64,000 nt of DNA from Ooceraea biroi (lineage: Eukaryota; Arthropoda; Insecta; Hymenoptera; Formicidae), in NCBI RefSeq assembly GCF_003672135.1, contig NC_039507.1:10602290-10666289 (forward strand). Direction: 5' to 3'. This document shows positions 1 to 12,900 of this stretch, piece by piece (within the stretch, counting starts at the first letter, position 1; each line of letters begins with the position of its first letter). The notes under the pieces are model-generated. The model made no database searches. It was given only the letters and a program-made list of their open reading frames with translations, and was not told where the DNA came from. The position numbers and the translations under genes were made by a program.

Positions 1-685
1 AATTTTGTTAATTCGAATCCCAGGATATTTTGAAAGAGTAGCGTCAAATCAAAGCGCTTGCCGTAACCGAACATTAAACGCATTCAAAACAGATTAATCT
101 AGATTAGCAAGAATATGTCATTTAATATTTAACACCATGTTAATATACATAACACTATTTTAATTTTAATTAATATTGAATAATGACGATATTAAATACT
201 ATATTAAATCAATATTAAATATCTTTGAGTAAACCAGTAAAACCACAGAATTGATCTCAAGTCTGCGAATGGGCGATTCAAGTAAAATGGATCTTCGGTA
301 TGTAGCAGTTGAGCAAAAACAGAAAAAACAAGTGGCAATTTTTCAAGGCGGTCAGGATCAGTGTCGGTTGCGAAATAAGAAGCGTCGAGCGGATAATATT
401 CCACGTGGCGCGTCCCAGTGCGCGTTAACGAGATACGGAAGCGCAATTTCGACGCTCTTTCATGCTCCCCGAAGCGACCGGTACAGTCGGCTACGGAGTC
501 CCCCGGGGGGGCTTCTTCCTCCTAAGGACATCCACTCCCGCTCCTTTCGCAGCGCCGATCACCGGGAGCTTCTTCCTTCCTCCTCGATATCCGATCCAAT
601 AATCCGATACCGAGCGGCCGTCGGAGCGTGAAATTATGGGCATTGACACGACACCGCGGATTCTCCTCCAAGGAGGGACTTTACT

Positions 686-716
686 CCGACGACGACGACG
701 ACGACGATGACGACGG
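686..716. repeat. (GAC)n microsatellite
   Basis: About eight GAC units with one GAT, in a GC-rich stretch of the scalloped upstream region. Confidence 0.85.
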
Positions 717-1366
717 GTAAGACGACTCGCCGAGAGATCAAACTTTCTCTGCCCAAGACGTGATGTGGCGCAATGTTTCTTAATCCTTCTCGAACGAGTA
801 CTTTCAAGTTTCGAGTGCTGAAAATGTTGACGGCACTTTCGCGATTAAGTACGTATCGTTTGCGTAATGATAATACTATAGTATTTTCCAGTAATTAACG
901 CTTAATTTCATAAACTAGATCTCATATGTAGATGAAAAAAATGTAACTGGAAAAGAATATCTATTTTCATAGTTGTTCATCCGCGAGGACCGTTTAATAT
1001 CAATTTTTATTTTTTAAACATATATATAACTGAACTTTCTACCAAAGTAACTGAGATATTTTATCAACATGTAGAAATAAAATATCCACCAAGCTGTTTA
1101 TATACACCGGATTTATTAAATAAAATTACTTATGAATTAGCGATTCCTATATTCCAGCTTGCACGCACGCGTTAGTGCTGAATAGAATAATTGCATCAGC
1201 TGCGCGAACGTGCAGACTTACGGAGGTGCAAAACGTTCACGCTAGTTTCAGACTGGCGCAACAGCACGCGCACGTGCGTACGCGTGTGCGTACATGTAAC
1301 TGTGGGCAAAGTGGAAACGCTCTGCCACGTATCTGTACACGTTCAACCACCCACTACACAACCCAG

Positions 1367-1392
1367 ACACACACACACACAGACGCACACAA
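1367..1392. repeat. (CA)n microsatellite
   Basis: CA dinucleotide run, interrupted once by GACG. It gives spurious open frames. Confidence 0.8.
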
Positions 1393-1540
1393 CTTTGTTG
1401 GAGGTCCAGCGCGGGCACTCGAGTGGATAGGTCGACGAGGGATGTAATAATCTGCGTCCGCATTGTCCGTCTTGCCGAGCATGGCCGAGTCCTTTGACAT
1501 CTCGCGGAGTTTAATTAAACTCGAGCGTATAATAGCTCCC

Positions 1541-1580
1541 CGACGACTACGACGACGACAGCGACGACGACGACGACGAT
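1541..1580. repeat. (GAC)n microsatellite
   Basis: Imperfect GAC array. The minus strand reads Val repeats only because of it. Confidence 0.85.
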
Positions 1581-4500
1581 AGCGGGGAAACGGGCGAGCG
1601 AGCCGTCCATGATCCGACGTCGTTGCCTGCCGCCTGCGTTCGTCGACGCCGCGTTTTCCTGTACCTGACCGGCATTTCGCCGGCTGTCGTCGATGTCTTG
1701 GTTGTTTTGCGGATGCCGCTGGGGCGTTCTGACGTCTCCTATCCCCATCGGAAACGTGGCAGAATCACCAAGACGGTCTTTCTTCTCCGCGCGCGAGATC
1801 GTGTAGGCAAGTAGCCGATCAAACAGATCATCTCCGAGCTGATTCTTCCTGCGGGATTAAATCTGGTCGATTTTCACGGTGATTTTCTTGCACGCTTTTC
1901 TCTCGCGACGTCTCGTGTCGATCTCCCCGCGATTATTAAAACGCTTACAAAGGCGTCGATGACGCAAGCTGCCGGTCGACTGCGCGCTATTAATTTTGCG
2001 CGGGAGAACCGTCTCGTCTTTCGGCTGCACCGTCCACCGGCCGCCTTCGCCCAAGAAAGCGACCAGGTATTTTAATTAGCGCAAGTACGTCGTTTCATAT
2101 TTGTACAGAAGGCGAGGAGCGCCAGCCGCTCTCTGACGCTGCGCGACGTAATGAATATTAATTCGCGGGGGATGCGCTCTCTCTCTCCCTCTGTCTGTCT
2201 TTATTCTGCTCGCTCGCTTTCAGAGATAGAGAAGCATTGCGCGGGAAAAGCCTTCAAGCCGGCCGAAGCGATCGCTCCTTTTTTTCCCGCTGTCTCTTCG
2301 AGATTATTGCTATTCTCTTCTTCCGCCTTCGCCGCTTAATAATTCAGATTGCGCGGACATTTTGCCTCTTCCTCAGTTGCTCTCGCCTCTTGTCGGTCTT
2401 TACCTAAATGAGCGGGACAATGTAAAAATAAAACGTGTCCCAACGGACGACTGATGCACTAATCAGCTTAATGCTCGAGGAAAAAGATGCTATAATGCAC
2501 AATGTTATATTAATATTAGCATGAAACTGAGAAGAGTAAAAATATGAGAAGAAAAGCATTCTACACAAGTCAAGGGTAAGTTGGACAAAATATTTGCGAC
2601 GAGAGAAGGCTCAACAATAAAGTAGAGATTCCAAGAACGGTTATAAGAAAATTACATAAACTTACTCATATCATATTAATACAACAAAAATGCAATTGGT
2701 GCATTTTGCGAAAGATCAAGAATAGTGAACGAGTTATAATAAAACACGGAAAGAAATGGAAAAAAGTCACGGTTGGCAGTAAAATTTTGTAGCTTGACGC
2801 GGCATAAAGATAGAACAAGGCGGTGACGCAAGAAGAAATGCGAAAATATTTGAAAGCGCGTAGGTCGAGGCTGATGGCAGACAAGGAAGAGAGAGAAACG
2901 AAAGCACAACGTTGTAGTAATAAAGTTGCGACAATTTTATAATATTAGCGCAACGTAGTAAGGGAGAAAATGCGGAACGCGAGAGGAACAACGCGCAAAT
3001 AAAGAGAGAGAAGCGGGGTATCAGAGGGGGAAAAAATAGGAAAGATAAAATGTAAAAGTGACTAAACATGTCCCACAAGCGAGCGTAGTAATAATTACCT
3101 TAAAATTCGGGAAACGAATGCAGTTTCGCGTTAAAACAGCGCGCATTGTGGTATAATGTAATAACGCGATTGTAAAATCAGAAGAGGGAAAAGTATGAGC
3201 AGAGACAAGGGGAGTAACGTGCTCTCATTGAATAAAAGTACGAAGCGGAAAGATAACGTGGTGTTTTAACAATAATAAAGTGGTCGACATAATAAAAGCC
3301 TGCAAAATGGCGTATCAGGGAAAAACTTGGGAAACGAAAAAGAGAATTAATAAGACAGAAGAGTCGTGCAATTTTCGTAACCAGCTTTCCGCGGTGAACA
3401 GCGGTGTTCCACGAGCATTCTTTGGGCTTCCACAAAATTTTCACCGAGTAGATTTTTTTCGTAATTTTGTTTGTTTCAACTTCCCACTCGACGCTTAATT
3501 TCGCGTTTCCCATTTGTTCGCAAATCCATCGGCTAATATTGAGAGAAGAACGAAAGCAAACCACGTATCCATCTGTGTGAACGTGGCTTGGACGTACTTC
3601 GATTTCACATAAATACGGTTATTACAGAATGAACGTATAGTTTCTTTTTATTTATAATAAATTTATTTATAATAAATATTTTATTATGATAAATTTTTAT
3701 ATACACTCTTCTCAAAAAACATATTTCCGAGAAAAATCGACAAAGGGACACGGTATAGCCTCCGGTCGAACAAAAACCGCAGAAATAGAACACGCGGCAA
3801 TAAAACCGCGAGGGTTCCGTAACATTACCGCAACGTCGTAATGGAGAGATAGTGCGAGCGTAGCAATGGTAAACGGGAGAAACAGCCACGCGAAGCGGGA
3901 TAAAGCGTGAAGAGAACGAAACGGATACAGGGTGAGCGGACAATCGCAAAAAGAAAAGAAAGAGAGAGAAAGAGAGATATAGCCGTGCGAAGGGCGGTTT
4001 AGGGTGGGCGAAGGGAAACATTGCCCTTACGCAAACTATGCGCTCACTCGAAAGATCGTTTCAAGGTTTACGGAAGGCGTATAATCCCGTTTATCGTCCT
4101 CGTAAATCCGAGAATATATACTCCTCGGCGTTCGTCGCCCATCCTTCCTCCCTCCCTCTACAGCCACCCACTCCTCACGCGCACCGCCACCCACTTTTAC
4201 GTAGAGTAGGGAAACCTGGGTGGTGCTTTAATCCCTTTCCATTTTACGAGCGCCTTTTACGAGCGCGCCTTGCAGGACCGCTCGCGCCGATATGCAGGTT
4301 TTGGAAACGAGCGGGTTGCCTTCCGGCGGCCTCGCACACCGGGTGTCCCGGAAGCGTGTCACGCGTGAGGACAACCGCTCTTCACTGTAGCATATTCCGA
4401 AATCGTGATGCACTGAGATTGAGAAATTTCCAAGTCTCTTATTGCTACGTTCCAATTTTAAATGCAGCTTGATAGACATTTCATTTGGGCTTTAAACGTC

Positions 4501-7143
4501 AAGATATGTGTCATTATGGCGCAACACCAACACAAAATATCGCGGAGAAGAGAGATTGAATAGAGGAAAGATAAGCTCCGAATTTTTATTTGTCTCGTTC
4601 GTGCCAAACAAGCAAGAGTTTTGATTTTCTTGTCGAGGACACCCGGTGCGTGCAGGCCGTGGTGTATCCTGCATCGCCCGCAGAACTAACGCGGCGGGAT
4701 AAAATTGTCCGCCTGTATATCATGAAAATTGCGCACGAAAACAACAACGGCGGTGCCGTGGTGGCATCGTAAAGGTACAGGAACAGCGGCGCGATTCGAT
4801 TCTTCGTTTTCGTTGCGTAAGAGCGGCGAATGGGATTTAGCGAATGTGCAATTCTCCCTCGTGTCGTGCTATTCTTTGGGATATACTTTACACGATAATC
4901 CGCCGACGCGTAACCCTCGATACATGATACGACAATAGAATCCACAATCCATAAAATTCCTAATATCTTACATTTGAAAATAGAAATCTATTTTATATGT
5001 CTATGTATGTTTGGATTTCGCATCTACGGTAATTCTGCGATCGGAGACATTTTGTTCAGTTTATGATGCCGAAATCTAGCGCGTAGAGGGAGAAATGAAT
5101 ACTGGCAAGAAGTATCACTGTGGACATCGTCGCGCGGTGTTATAAGAATTTCCTTTCTTTTTACTGAGCGTCAAAGAAATGATGCTTAAGCGAATGCTCT
5201 CGTCTTCTTGAAAAGTGCGGAAGCTGAGTGTGATCTTGCATTCTCGCTATCCCATGAACGATCAGAAATTGAATAGAAGGTCGCGGAGAGGCAAGAGCGT
5301 GGAGTGGTGAATGTGGAGAGGAATGAAAGAGGGTGGGCGGCCGGATAAGTTGCGACGGTAAGCGGGAAATAAATTTTCTGCCCGTAAAGGTCGCCGGCGT
5401 GAAAGCCGATATGTTCGCGAGTCGCGTGTGCGACTTTGCACCTGCCGTTATCCTTGTTGTCTACTGCTGTGAGTTTTGTAAAGTTTCAAGTAAAAGATAA
5501 AAGGAAATCCGCTGCAAGCGCAATAAATCTCCCATCGCTTTCAATATCGCGATGCGATGGATTTACGTGTGCTAAAACGTGATGGAACAGATCCGTATTT
5601 GATACTTATGTCGCGATGGACATTTGCAGGTAAAGCGTTTAGATATTTGCAAGGAAAAGAATGAAATTTCCGTAGAAATTCATGTCGATTAAAATTCGAA
5701 ATAATGTATCACGAGATTTCGAATTTATCAGGAAGACAAAATAAATTTGTGATGTAAGCTATAAAGTTTTATATGAAGCTGTGAATTATTCATATCGAAA
5801 GGAGAATGGGTGCTTCTATATTAAGCATCAATTTCACGTGGAAGAAACGATATATGTTCCTTCGACTGGTGAATAAGTTTTGCAAGCTATGGTCTACTTA
5901 TAAGATGATTATAGAATCGAAGAGCCAACGTAATGTTCCAATCCTCTTGTATGTTTCACATATAACGATAGGAAATTAAAATTTTAACAAGTCGCTGATT
6001 ATTAAACTAGAAAACTTGGAATTTTGCTCTCAAACTTGCTCTCAAAATTATTCAAGACTTGCTCGAAACACTTCATTCAGTTCAAGATGTTTTTTTCGAA
6101 TTTTTCGTCCTTTGGTAAATACGTCAATTCTCATGCGATCTTAAACCAAGGCATTTCTACGTGTAGAATGTTTTCTATAGTGTCTTTCTGAGCGTTTATC
6201 ATACATAAATGTGCATCTATCAATCTAGCAATAGCGTAAGACACACACGATACTCGCACGTGCAAGCGACAGTGTTGTAAAATCTGAGTTCGTGGATCCT
6301 GAAAAAAATCACACTTACACATACGCATTTATTCGTGTTTGTTTCATGAACACATACGAAAACGCACGAAAGATAAAGAGAGAGAGGGGGGGGGAAGAAG
6401 GAGACTCACTGAGTTAGCGAAACATAAAAGTAGAAAGGGAGATGCTAGCGCCAGGATGGAAGTAACGTGCGAAGGGGTGCAAGGTGAAACGGGTCGACAA
6501 GGACGTGCGCAGGAGCATATAATACAAGATACATGTGAACCAACGAAGAACGAAGAAGACGGAAGGTCGAGAAGGGAGAGAAGAAAGCAGAGACGAGATA
6601 GAGAGAGAGAAAAAGGGAGAAAGAAAGAGAAGAGAGGAGAGAGGAGAGAGAGACTGAAGCGGTAGTTGTGTGTCGAGGGCTTGCAATCCCCCCTTCGACA
6701 TCTCTCCTCCCTCGAAGGGAGGATTGGCGAGGGGCCGGGGGATGGTGAAACTATGCGAAGAATGTGCAATTAGTGAACAGAGCATGAGGTGGAGTCGGGG
6801 GTGAGGGTCGGCGCGGGAGCTTGGGGATGGTACGAGTCCCGGAAAGGGAGCGAGCATACGGGAGGCGGTGGAACGGGGGGAGTTGCCGACGGATCCTGAT
6901 ACGGTGGTGCCATGCCGGTGAACATCGTCTCTCTTGCTCTTGCATCGCTCTCTCCCTCTCTCTCTTGCGTTTGCTCTTGCTGTTGTTCTCGCTTACTCCG
7001 TCGCTCTTAGTGTATCGGTGGCGATGTTGGTGGTGGTGGCTGTAGCGCCGAAGAAAATGGAAAGAAAAGAAGATGGATGGAATGGCGCCCAGGGATGATA
7101 AGAAGAAGAGCGGACTGGGTTGCGGGGTTTGCCTGATAATAGT

Positions 7144-7145
7144 GA

Positions 7146-7180
<35 letters not shown>

Positions 7181-7210
7181 ATAGTAATAGTAGTAGTAGC
7201 AGCAGTAGTA
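7144..7210. repeat. (AGT)n microsatellite
   Basis: About 20 AGT units with a few AAT and AGC interruptions. The poly-Ser, poly-Val and poly-Tyr frames on both strands are artefacts of the repeat. Confidence 0.9.
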
Positions 7211-9916
7211 GGGGTTTGTCGAGGTCGTCAGGGTGGGGGTCACCGTGTCAAGATGCGAGAGGATCCTCCTTCTGGCGCAAGGACACTTATCGACTTCCCG
7301 ACCTCTCTCTTGTCCCCTTCCTCCGTCAGATCGTCCTTGCCGCCGAAAGTAATACACGCCCATATAGCTTTTTAGGGTGCCTTTTGAGGCCACGTGGTTC
7401 TATCTTGGCTTTCTCGTTGTTCACGCGATCAGATAGTTGACGACTTCCTTCGCTCATCCCGCGAATGTTTGCGAGACTTCGTCGTGTTGCTTCCCACAGG
7501 GAAAAAGACTTCCAAAGCGACGAATTCCAGGATTCTGTTAACGCTTTAAGACGCCCAAGTGAAATGAACGACGCGACTGTAAAGAAATTATTTCGCTGAA
7601 TGCTGAATTATTTGACTGTGATATGTCATACTATTTCATACAGTTTATGTTACTTTTTCAAGTTCTAATATAAAAATATTTTATTTTTGCTTTAACCATA
7701 TAGTTGTTTCCTTTGTGCAGTTACACAGTAAGAGAATACACTTTTACAATTATCCTAAAATATCTGAATTAAGAACTACTAATACTTTTTTCTTATCTAT
7801 CCTATCATTACCATATTTAACAGCTTTTGTTTATTAATATTTCTTTGAAATTTTTTCCGTAATAATCTTTTTGTTGAAAGTTAGGCTGTTCTAGATCAAG
7901 AATATTAAGTTAAGTAAGCACTATCAATTTTGAAATGTTCTAATTTCTGAAGACCAATTAACGCCACATCTCTCGTAAGGGCTAAAAGGAATTTAAATAA
8001 TAGCATAAAGCCAGGGACTGTAAACACTTCCGACGGTTTGGCGTGAACAGGGCTTAAAGTAACCCTTTTCAAGTGCTTATCTCCCGAGTCGACCACGGTG
8101 TGTTCGGCAATCGCTAATTGACCAAACGAGCTTGAACGCACTTCGCCGGCTGAAGGACCGGCACGAAGCGTACTGTTTGTGAACCATCGATTAGCGACGG
8201 TGCTTCGTGGTAAAGTCCAGGATACCCCGAGGACCACTGGTGAGCCTCTCGGGCCCTCGACATGTCAAAAGCGATCCCTCTCGACGACGTCAACCGAGCA
8301 CCAAGGTCGTTCGAGCGAGTGCCCTCCGTTATTGCAGCCAGTAGCTGCACAATTTGCGGCCGTGCCCCAATAACGATGATACCCGATAGAAATAGGGCCG
8401 AGAGACAGCGATGATGCTCGTAAAAGTCAAATTACTTGGCTATTGATTATATCTGTGCTAATCGCGAAACTTGATTGAAGAGAATTGTTGTTATCATTGC
8501 ACCGACTGGCGACAAGGAGGGACAAAGAATGGTAGCCTTGATCTTGGACCATGTTCAATTGAGTCGGTTGAGACAACATGTATCATTTATGTCATGTATA
8601 TTATTTATAATCCAACGACGAGATTTATCAGCCTGGGAAATGCGATTGTTCGATTGTGGAGAAAACTTACGTCAAGTAGGATTACAGCGATTTAATGGCT
8701 TAATGTCGATTAAGCAAATGACAAGATAAAAGATCTTAATAAGCGAGATAGCGAGTGTAACTTCACGTCGGGCGATTTCTTAGTATTATTCTTCTCCGGC
8801 CTTTCTCGCGCAAGATGATACTTAAGTTTTATCCGCGGCGCGGGTGTAATTGCAGGCTACGCTCTCTTCCGCTTCTATGTAATTTTACAAAAGAGCTTTG
8901 ACATGACCACATGGTTTCCCCACTACGTAATAACTCGGCAGATACAAATCTAACGAGCGGAGACTCATATCGAGGTACGGCGATTTAACGATAATCGTTA
9001 AACCTAACGTCGTTAATGGCCGCAAGCGGATCTTAAAATCCCCTTATTAACCACGTCGTTTTCAGAACGATATGTTTACGATGTTGTCACGACGTTGTCA
9101 GTCTCTTCATCCGCGCCACAAGGTGCTTGATCTACGCCGACGATGAATAAGAGTCAATTTGATGATATAGCCGCGATTGAACGCGCAAAGCAAAAGGCCA
9201 CGCGAGAGTTAGATTGAACTCCGGAAAACGTGTAATTAACACCTGAACCCTCAAATGACAATCACTTGCGCTAATAAGGGAAATTGGGAGTCAGAAAGGC
9301 TAGATCTCTAAAGAAGATAATTCGTGTAATCACAGCATGAGAAGACGATTGCGTGAGAATATGATTTTCTAGCTGAGCACGGCGCACGTTGAATCACCGT
9401 CTGAGAGTTGTGCTAATGCAAACATCAGACGGATCGGCGAGCGAAATCGCTTGTCGTCGAATCACCGTCTCGGCGAGCAGCCGCGCGTCACTTTGCGTTT
9501 TACTAACGAGCGTGTAATGGGACATATTTCTTCCGCGCGAGTTCCCTCACCGTCATTTCCAATCAGCTGATAATAACGCTAACGGAAAAGAGAGAGAGAG
9601 GAGAGGAGTTCTCTTAAAATAGCGTTGCGCGTGTGCAACAAACTGTATCTTCTTACTTGGAACTGTAGGTAGGTTCGTACACTTCGCTATAAATGAGCGA
9701 GCATGGATGAAAGCGTGAAGGAGGGAAAGAGAAAGACAGAGAGAGGTCTATCCTCGTGCTCGTTACTTCGAGTTCGCGATCATAATGGCCCTTCTTGTTA
9801 AATTGAGCATCAGCCAAGTGATTTACGTTGATTGCTCGTCGCATCGCACACCCAGCTTCTCTTTCCCCTCTCTTTCTCTCTTGCTCTTCTCTTCCTTTAT
9901 CTTTTTCTCTCTTTTT

Positions 9917-9919
<3 letters not shown>

Positions 9920-9957
<38 letters not shown>
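9920..9957. repeat. (CT)n microsatellite
   Basis: Uninterrupted CT run of about 19 units. GA/CT tracts are possible GAGA-factor sites, but no promoter is evident here. Confidence 0.9.
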
Positions 9958-9961
<4 letters not shown>

Positions 9962-12900
9962 TCCTCCTCACCTTGTACATCCGATGTCGATCGCTGATCT
10001 CGATCTCATCTACATGCTCGGGCAATGATCGATCTTCGCTTCGGCTTCAAGTGGAAAGAAGTGCCTGGGGCACGGCCCTTACGTGTTCCCCTTTTCTACC
10101 CTCGTCATCCGACGCTCTTCTCTTTGTGAAAAAAGGGCCTTACCTCCTTCGATAATAAATTGCTTCTAAGCTTGCACGAATAAACGTAGCTGAAAGAGAA
10201 GAAATTACACTTAGCAGCAAACAATCAGGGATGATGGCACTTAAAATTGGCGATGTTAGATTGCACGTGTGTCATGCAAAAAATCACATCCGACTAATTT
10301 TGTAATGTGATATAATTTGGTAAAAAGCAGCGTGGTTATTGTCACATGTTTCACATTGTACTGCACATACGTACGCATTGCCCATTTCCATTTAGAGTTG
10401 AGAGAAATTAGGCAGATTGGTACAAAACGCTCGACACATATAACAAATTCGTGCGACACAAGCTCGCAAAGCGCAAAGTGTGACGGATGCAAGCTAACAT
10501 GCGCTCGATAATTTTTTAAGAATCATCGGTCGACCTGACGACGACAGGACGGGAAAAGTCAAATGAACCGGTGGCTCTTCTTTGTAGTCGGTCGCGTTCT
10601 ATGGAGATGCCTAAGCCGGCATAACCGACGACCCCCTGCGAAGAATGTTCGGCCTTCAAAAACAGAGAAGGAACGCGGCCGGCGGTGGCGCATGGTTCAT
10701 AGTGGGCCATTTAACGGTCTTTGCGAAATTGAGTCATCACGCGGTTCCCCTGGAATCTCGAATATTTTCCTCCCGATGCTTCAGCTTCTCCGTACCACTT
10801 CTCCTCCCCTTCGGGCTCCTCATCGTGCCCCTTTCCACAGACTCCTGCACGGCTTTCCCCCCTTCCCGCTTGCGTTACCGTATGACGCAGGCGAGCACAT
10901 CTCTCGCGGATCCTCTCAGCCTCCATCAGGATCTCGCGCGGTTCCCTGCGGAGGAACCGCAGCGGATACGAGCGAATTTCCTAAACGAATCTCCACGGCA
11001 GAGAAAACGCAAGTTTGGTCGCTCACACGAGACGTCGCTCGAATTCTTGCATTCGCGCATTTTGCGCGCGCAATTTCCGCAGCGGATATGTATGAGAATG
11101 TAAAACGTTAAGATGCATTCCCCGTTATAGAATTAGGCCTTAATTTTATGCGTCAGGTCTACTTGATTGAGCTTCTCAATCAAGCTTCGTTCAAACGAAG
11201 AATAGATATTATCGCACTTTATCATGTACTTAAAGATTTGTTATCGATATCTTTTTTAATTTATGATTCTTGAGATCTCGAGATATTAATACTTACTATG
11301 CAGGTCTGTGTCATACAACGTCGACACAAATGAAATGTTAGAATTTTTTGCAACTTTTACACCACTATTTTTAGCTTCGCAGTAATCGTTACGGCCACAA
11401 TCTACCGTGTCGTGAGAATAAATAAGTAAGAGGACATTGATTTGTGTGCACCTATATCAGAAACAATGTCCGTACACACTCGACGGACTTATAGGGCAGG
11501 GACGGGGGATAATATTCATCGCCGTCGTTGTTCGCAGCGCCCCGGAGGAAGACGAATGCTCGTAATTTACGTCACGATTTGCAATGCAAAAAAGAACGGC
11601 GAATGGAAATTCGGTTGTCGTTTCATTTCGCCCCCGTGTTTGTCCTCGACATATTGCGTCGCTCCGTCGCTCGGGTAACGATGAATCATTTAGCGAGCCG
11701 TGTTTCACCACCGCCGACTCTTAATCGAGTCTTTCCGCAGGAAGCAAGACGGTAATCTCTCTCCGTCGACGAAACTTTCCACGAAACTTAGGGATTTATC
11801 GGGGAAATAATTTATTTGCCCTACGGCGAGAGCGGTTGTGTCGCGTCGTGCCGAGACACTTGCGATTTTCCACCCCTTCTGTTCTTCTTGCCGAAGCACT
11901 CTGATAATCGATGCGAAGCCGCAATTAATCCCGCGGACATTTAAGAGAAAATTATTTAATCTAACGTCTTTAAAAATTTCCGTTAAAATCTAATGTCTCG
12001 TAAAATTTCTGTTAAAAAAAGGTTATTCGAATATTATTCGCTCTTCTAATAATGTCATTCTGATTTACATGTGATATCGAATTTCCATCAATCCAATCGT
12101 AACTTTACATTTAATGTCAACGATGTAAAATTTTTAATCGAAAGTGTTTCTTTAGAAATGAAATATCATTCGCATTATGATTGACGTGTGATTTCCAAGT
12201 TATAGCTTCCCATGCTATCGTTAGAATTCTAGACGTCCAGCGAGATTTACCCATTGGGAACGTAGTGCCTCGGCGTGATTCTGCTTACGTACACAGTTAA
12301 ACGTTATTTCAATTACGACACGTTTGATGTCGTCTGGCGCCGGTTTTATGGTCACCGTCAACCGTAAAACCTTAACGGCTGTGAAATCTAAGCGGCGATA
12401 AGGTGGCGCGTAGAGCCCCGTTTACACGGTCCAATCGGTCGGAAATCAATTCATCGACGAGGAAGGTCCCCGTGCGCATGGCTGCGATGACGATGACGAC
12501 GACGACTCCTTTGTTTTGTCGAACAGTTACGTTGCATTTGTCATTGCATATTGACCGTTCAACGGCATACGTGCCATGGTAGCGGCTAATGTAATGGCAA
12601 TCTCGCGAATAAACTCCGATGGAAGAAAAACTGTTAAGGAAGAGACCCTCCTCTGACTCTCCTTTCTCAAAGAAGACTCTGCTGAGTACGCGTAAGAATG
12701 GAATTAATGAAGTTTGAAGTAAACAGCAAATTTAAAAATAGTACTCTGGTTGCGTAAAAAAATCTCGCGATATTACCTCCCTTTAAGAATACAAATACAG
12801 GATTAATTAAAGTCGATGCAAACATATAAGTTTGTTCAGTTGCAATGATATTTTATTTCGTAAAAGCTAAGCAGTTAAAATTCGACCTGCTGTCTTCATA

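Noticed and set aside
1..30. TTCGAATCCC near the window start, like a tRNA T-loop
   Set aside because: No acceptor stem or CCA-proximal pairing follows, and the 5' part would lie outside the window.
6339..6857. Frames rich in Arg/Glu (plus) or Ser/Leu/Phe (minus)
   Set aside because: Produced by purine-rich GA low complexity; both strands are open at once, with no domain.
7007..7440. Frames with long Ser, Val or Tyr runs
   Set aside because: All come from the AGT microsatellite at 7144-7210 read in different frames.
7905..8350. 110- and 78-residue minus-strand frames
   Set aside because: No recognisable domain or codon bias, and two overlapping frames of similar length. Most likely chance in a moderately GC-rich intron.
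10563..11111. 182-residue open frame on the plus strand
   Set aside because: It lies in GC-rich sequence with few stops by composition. It has no domain, no splice context and a competing 152-residue frame over the same bases.
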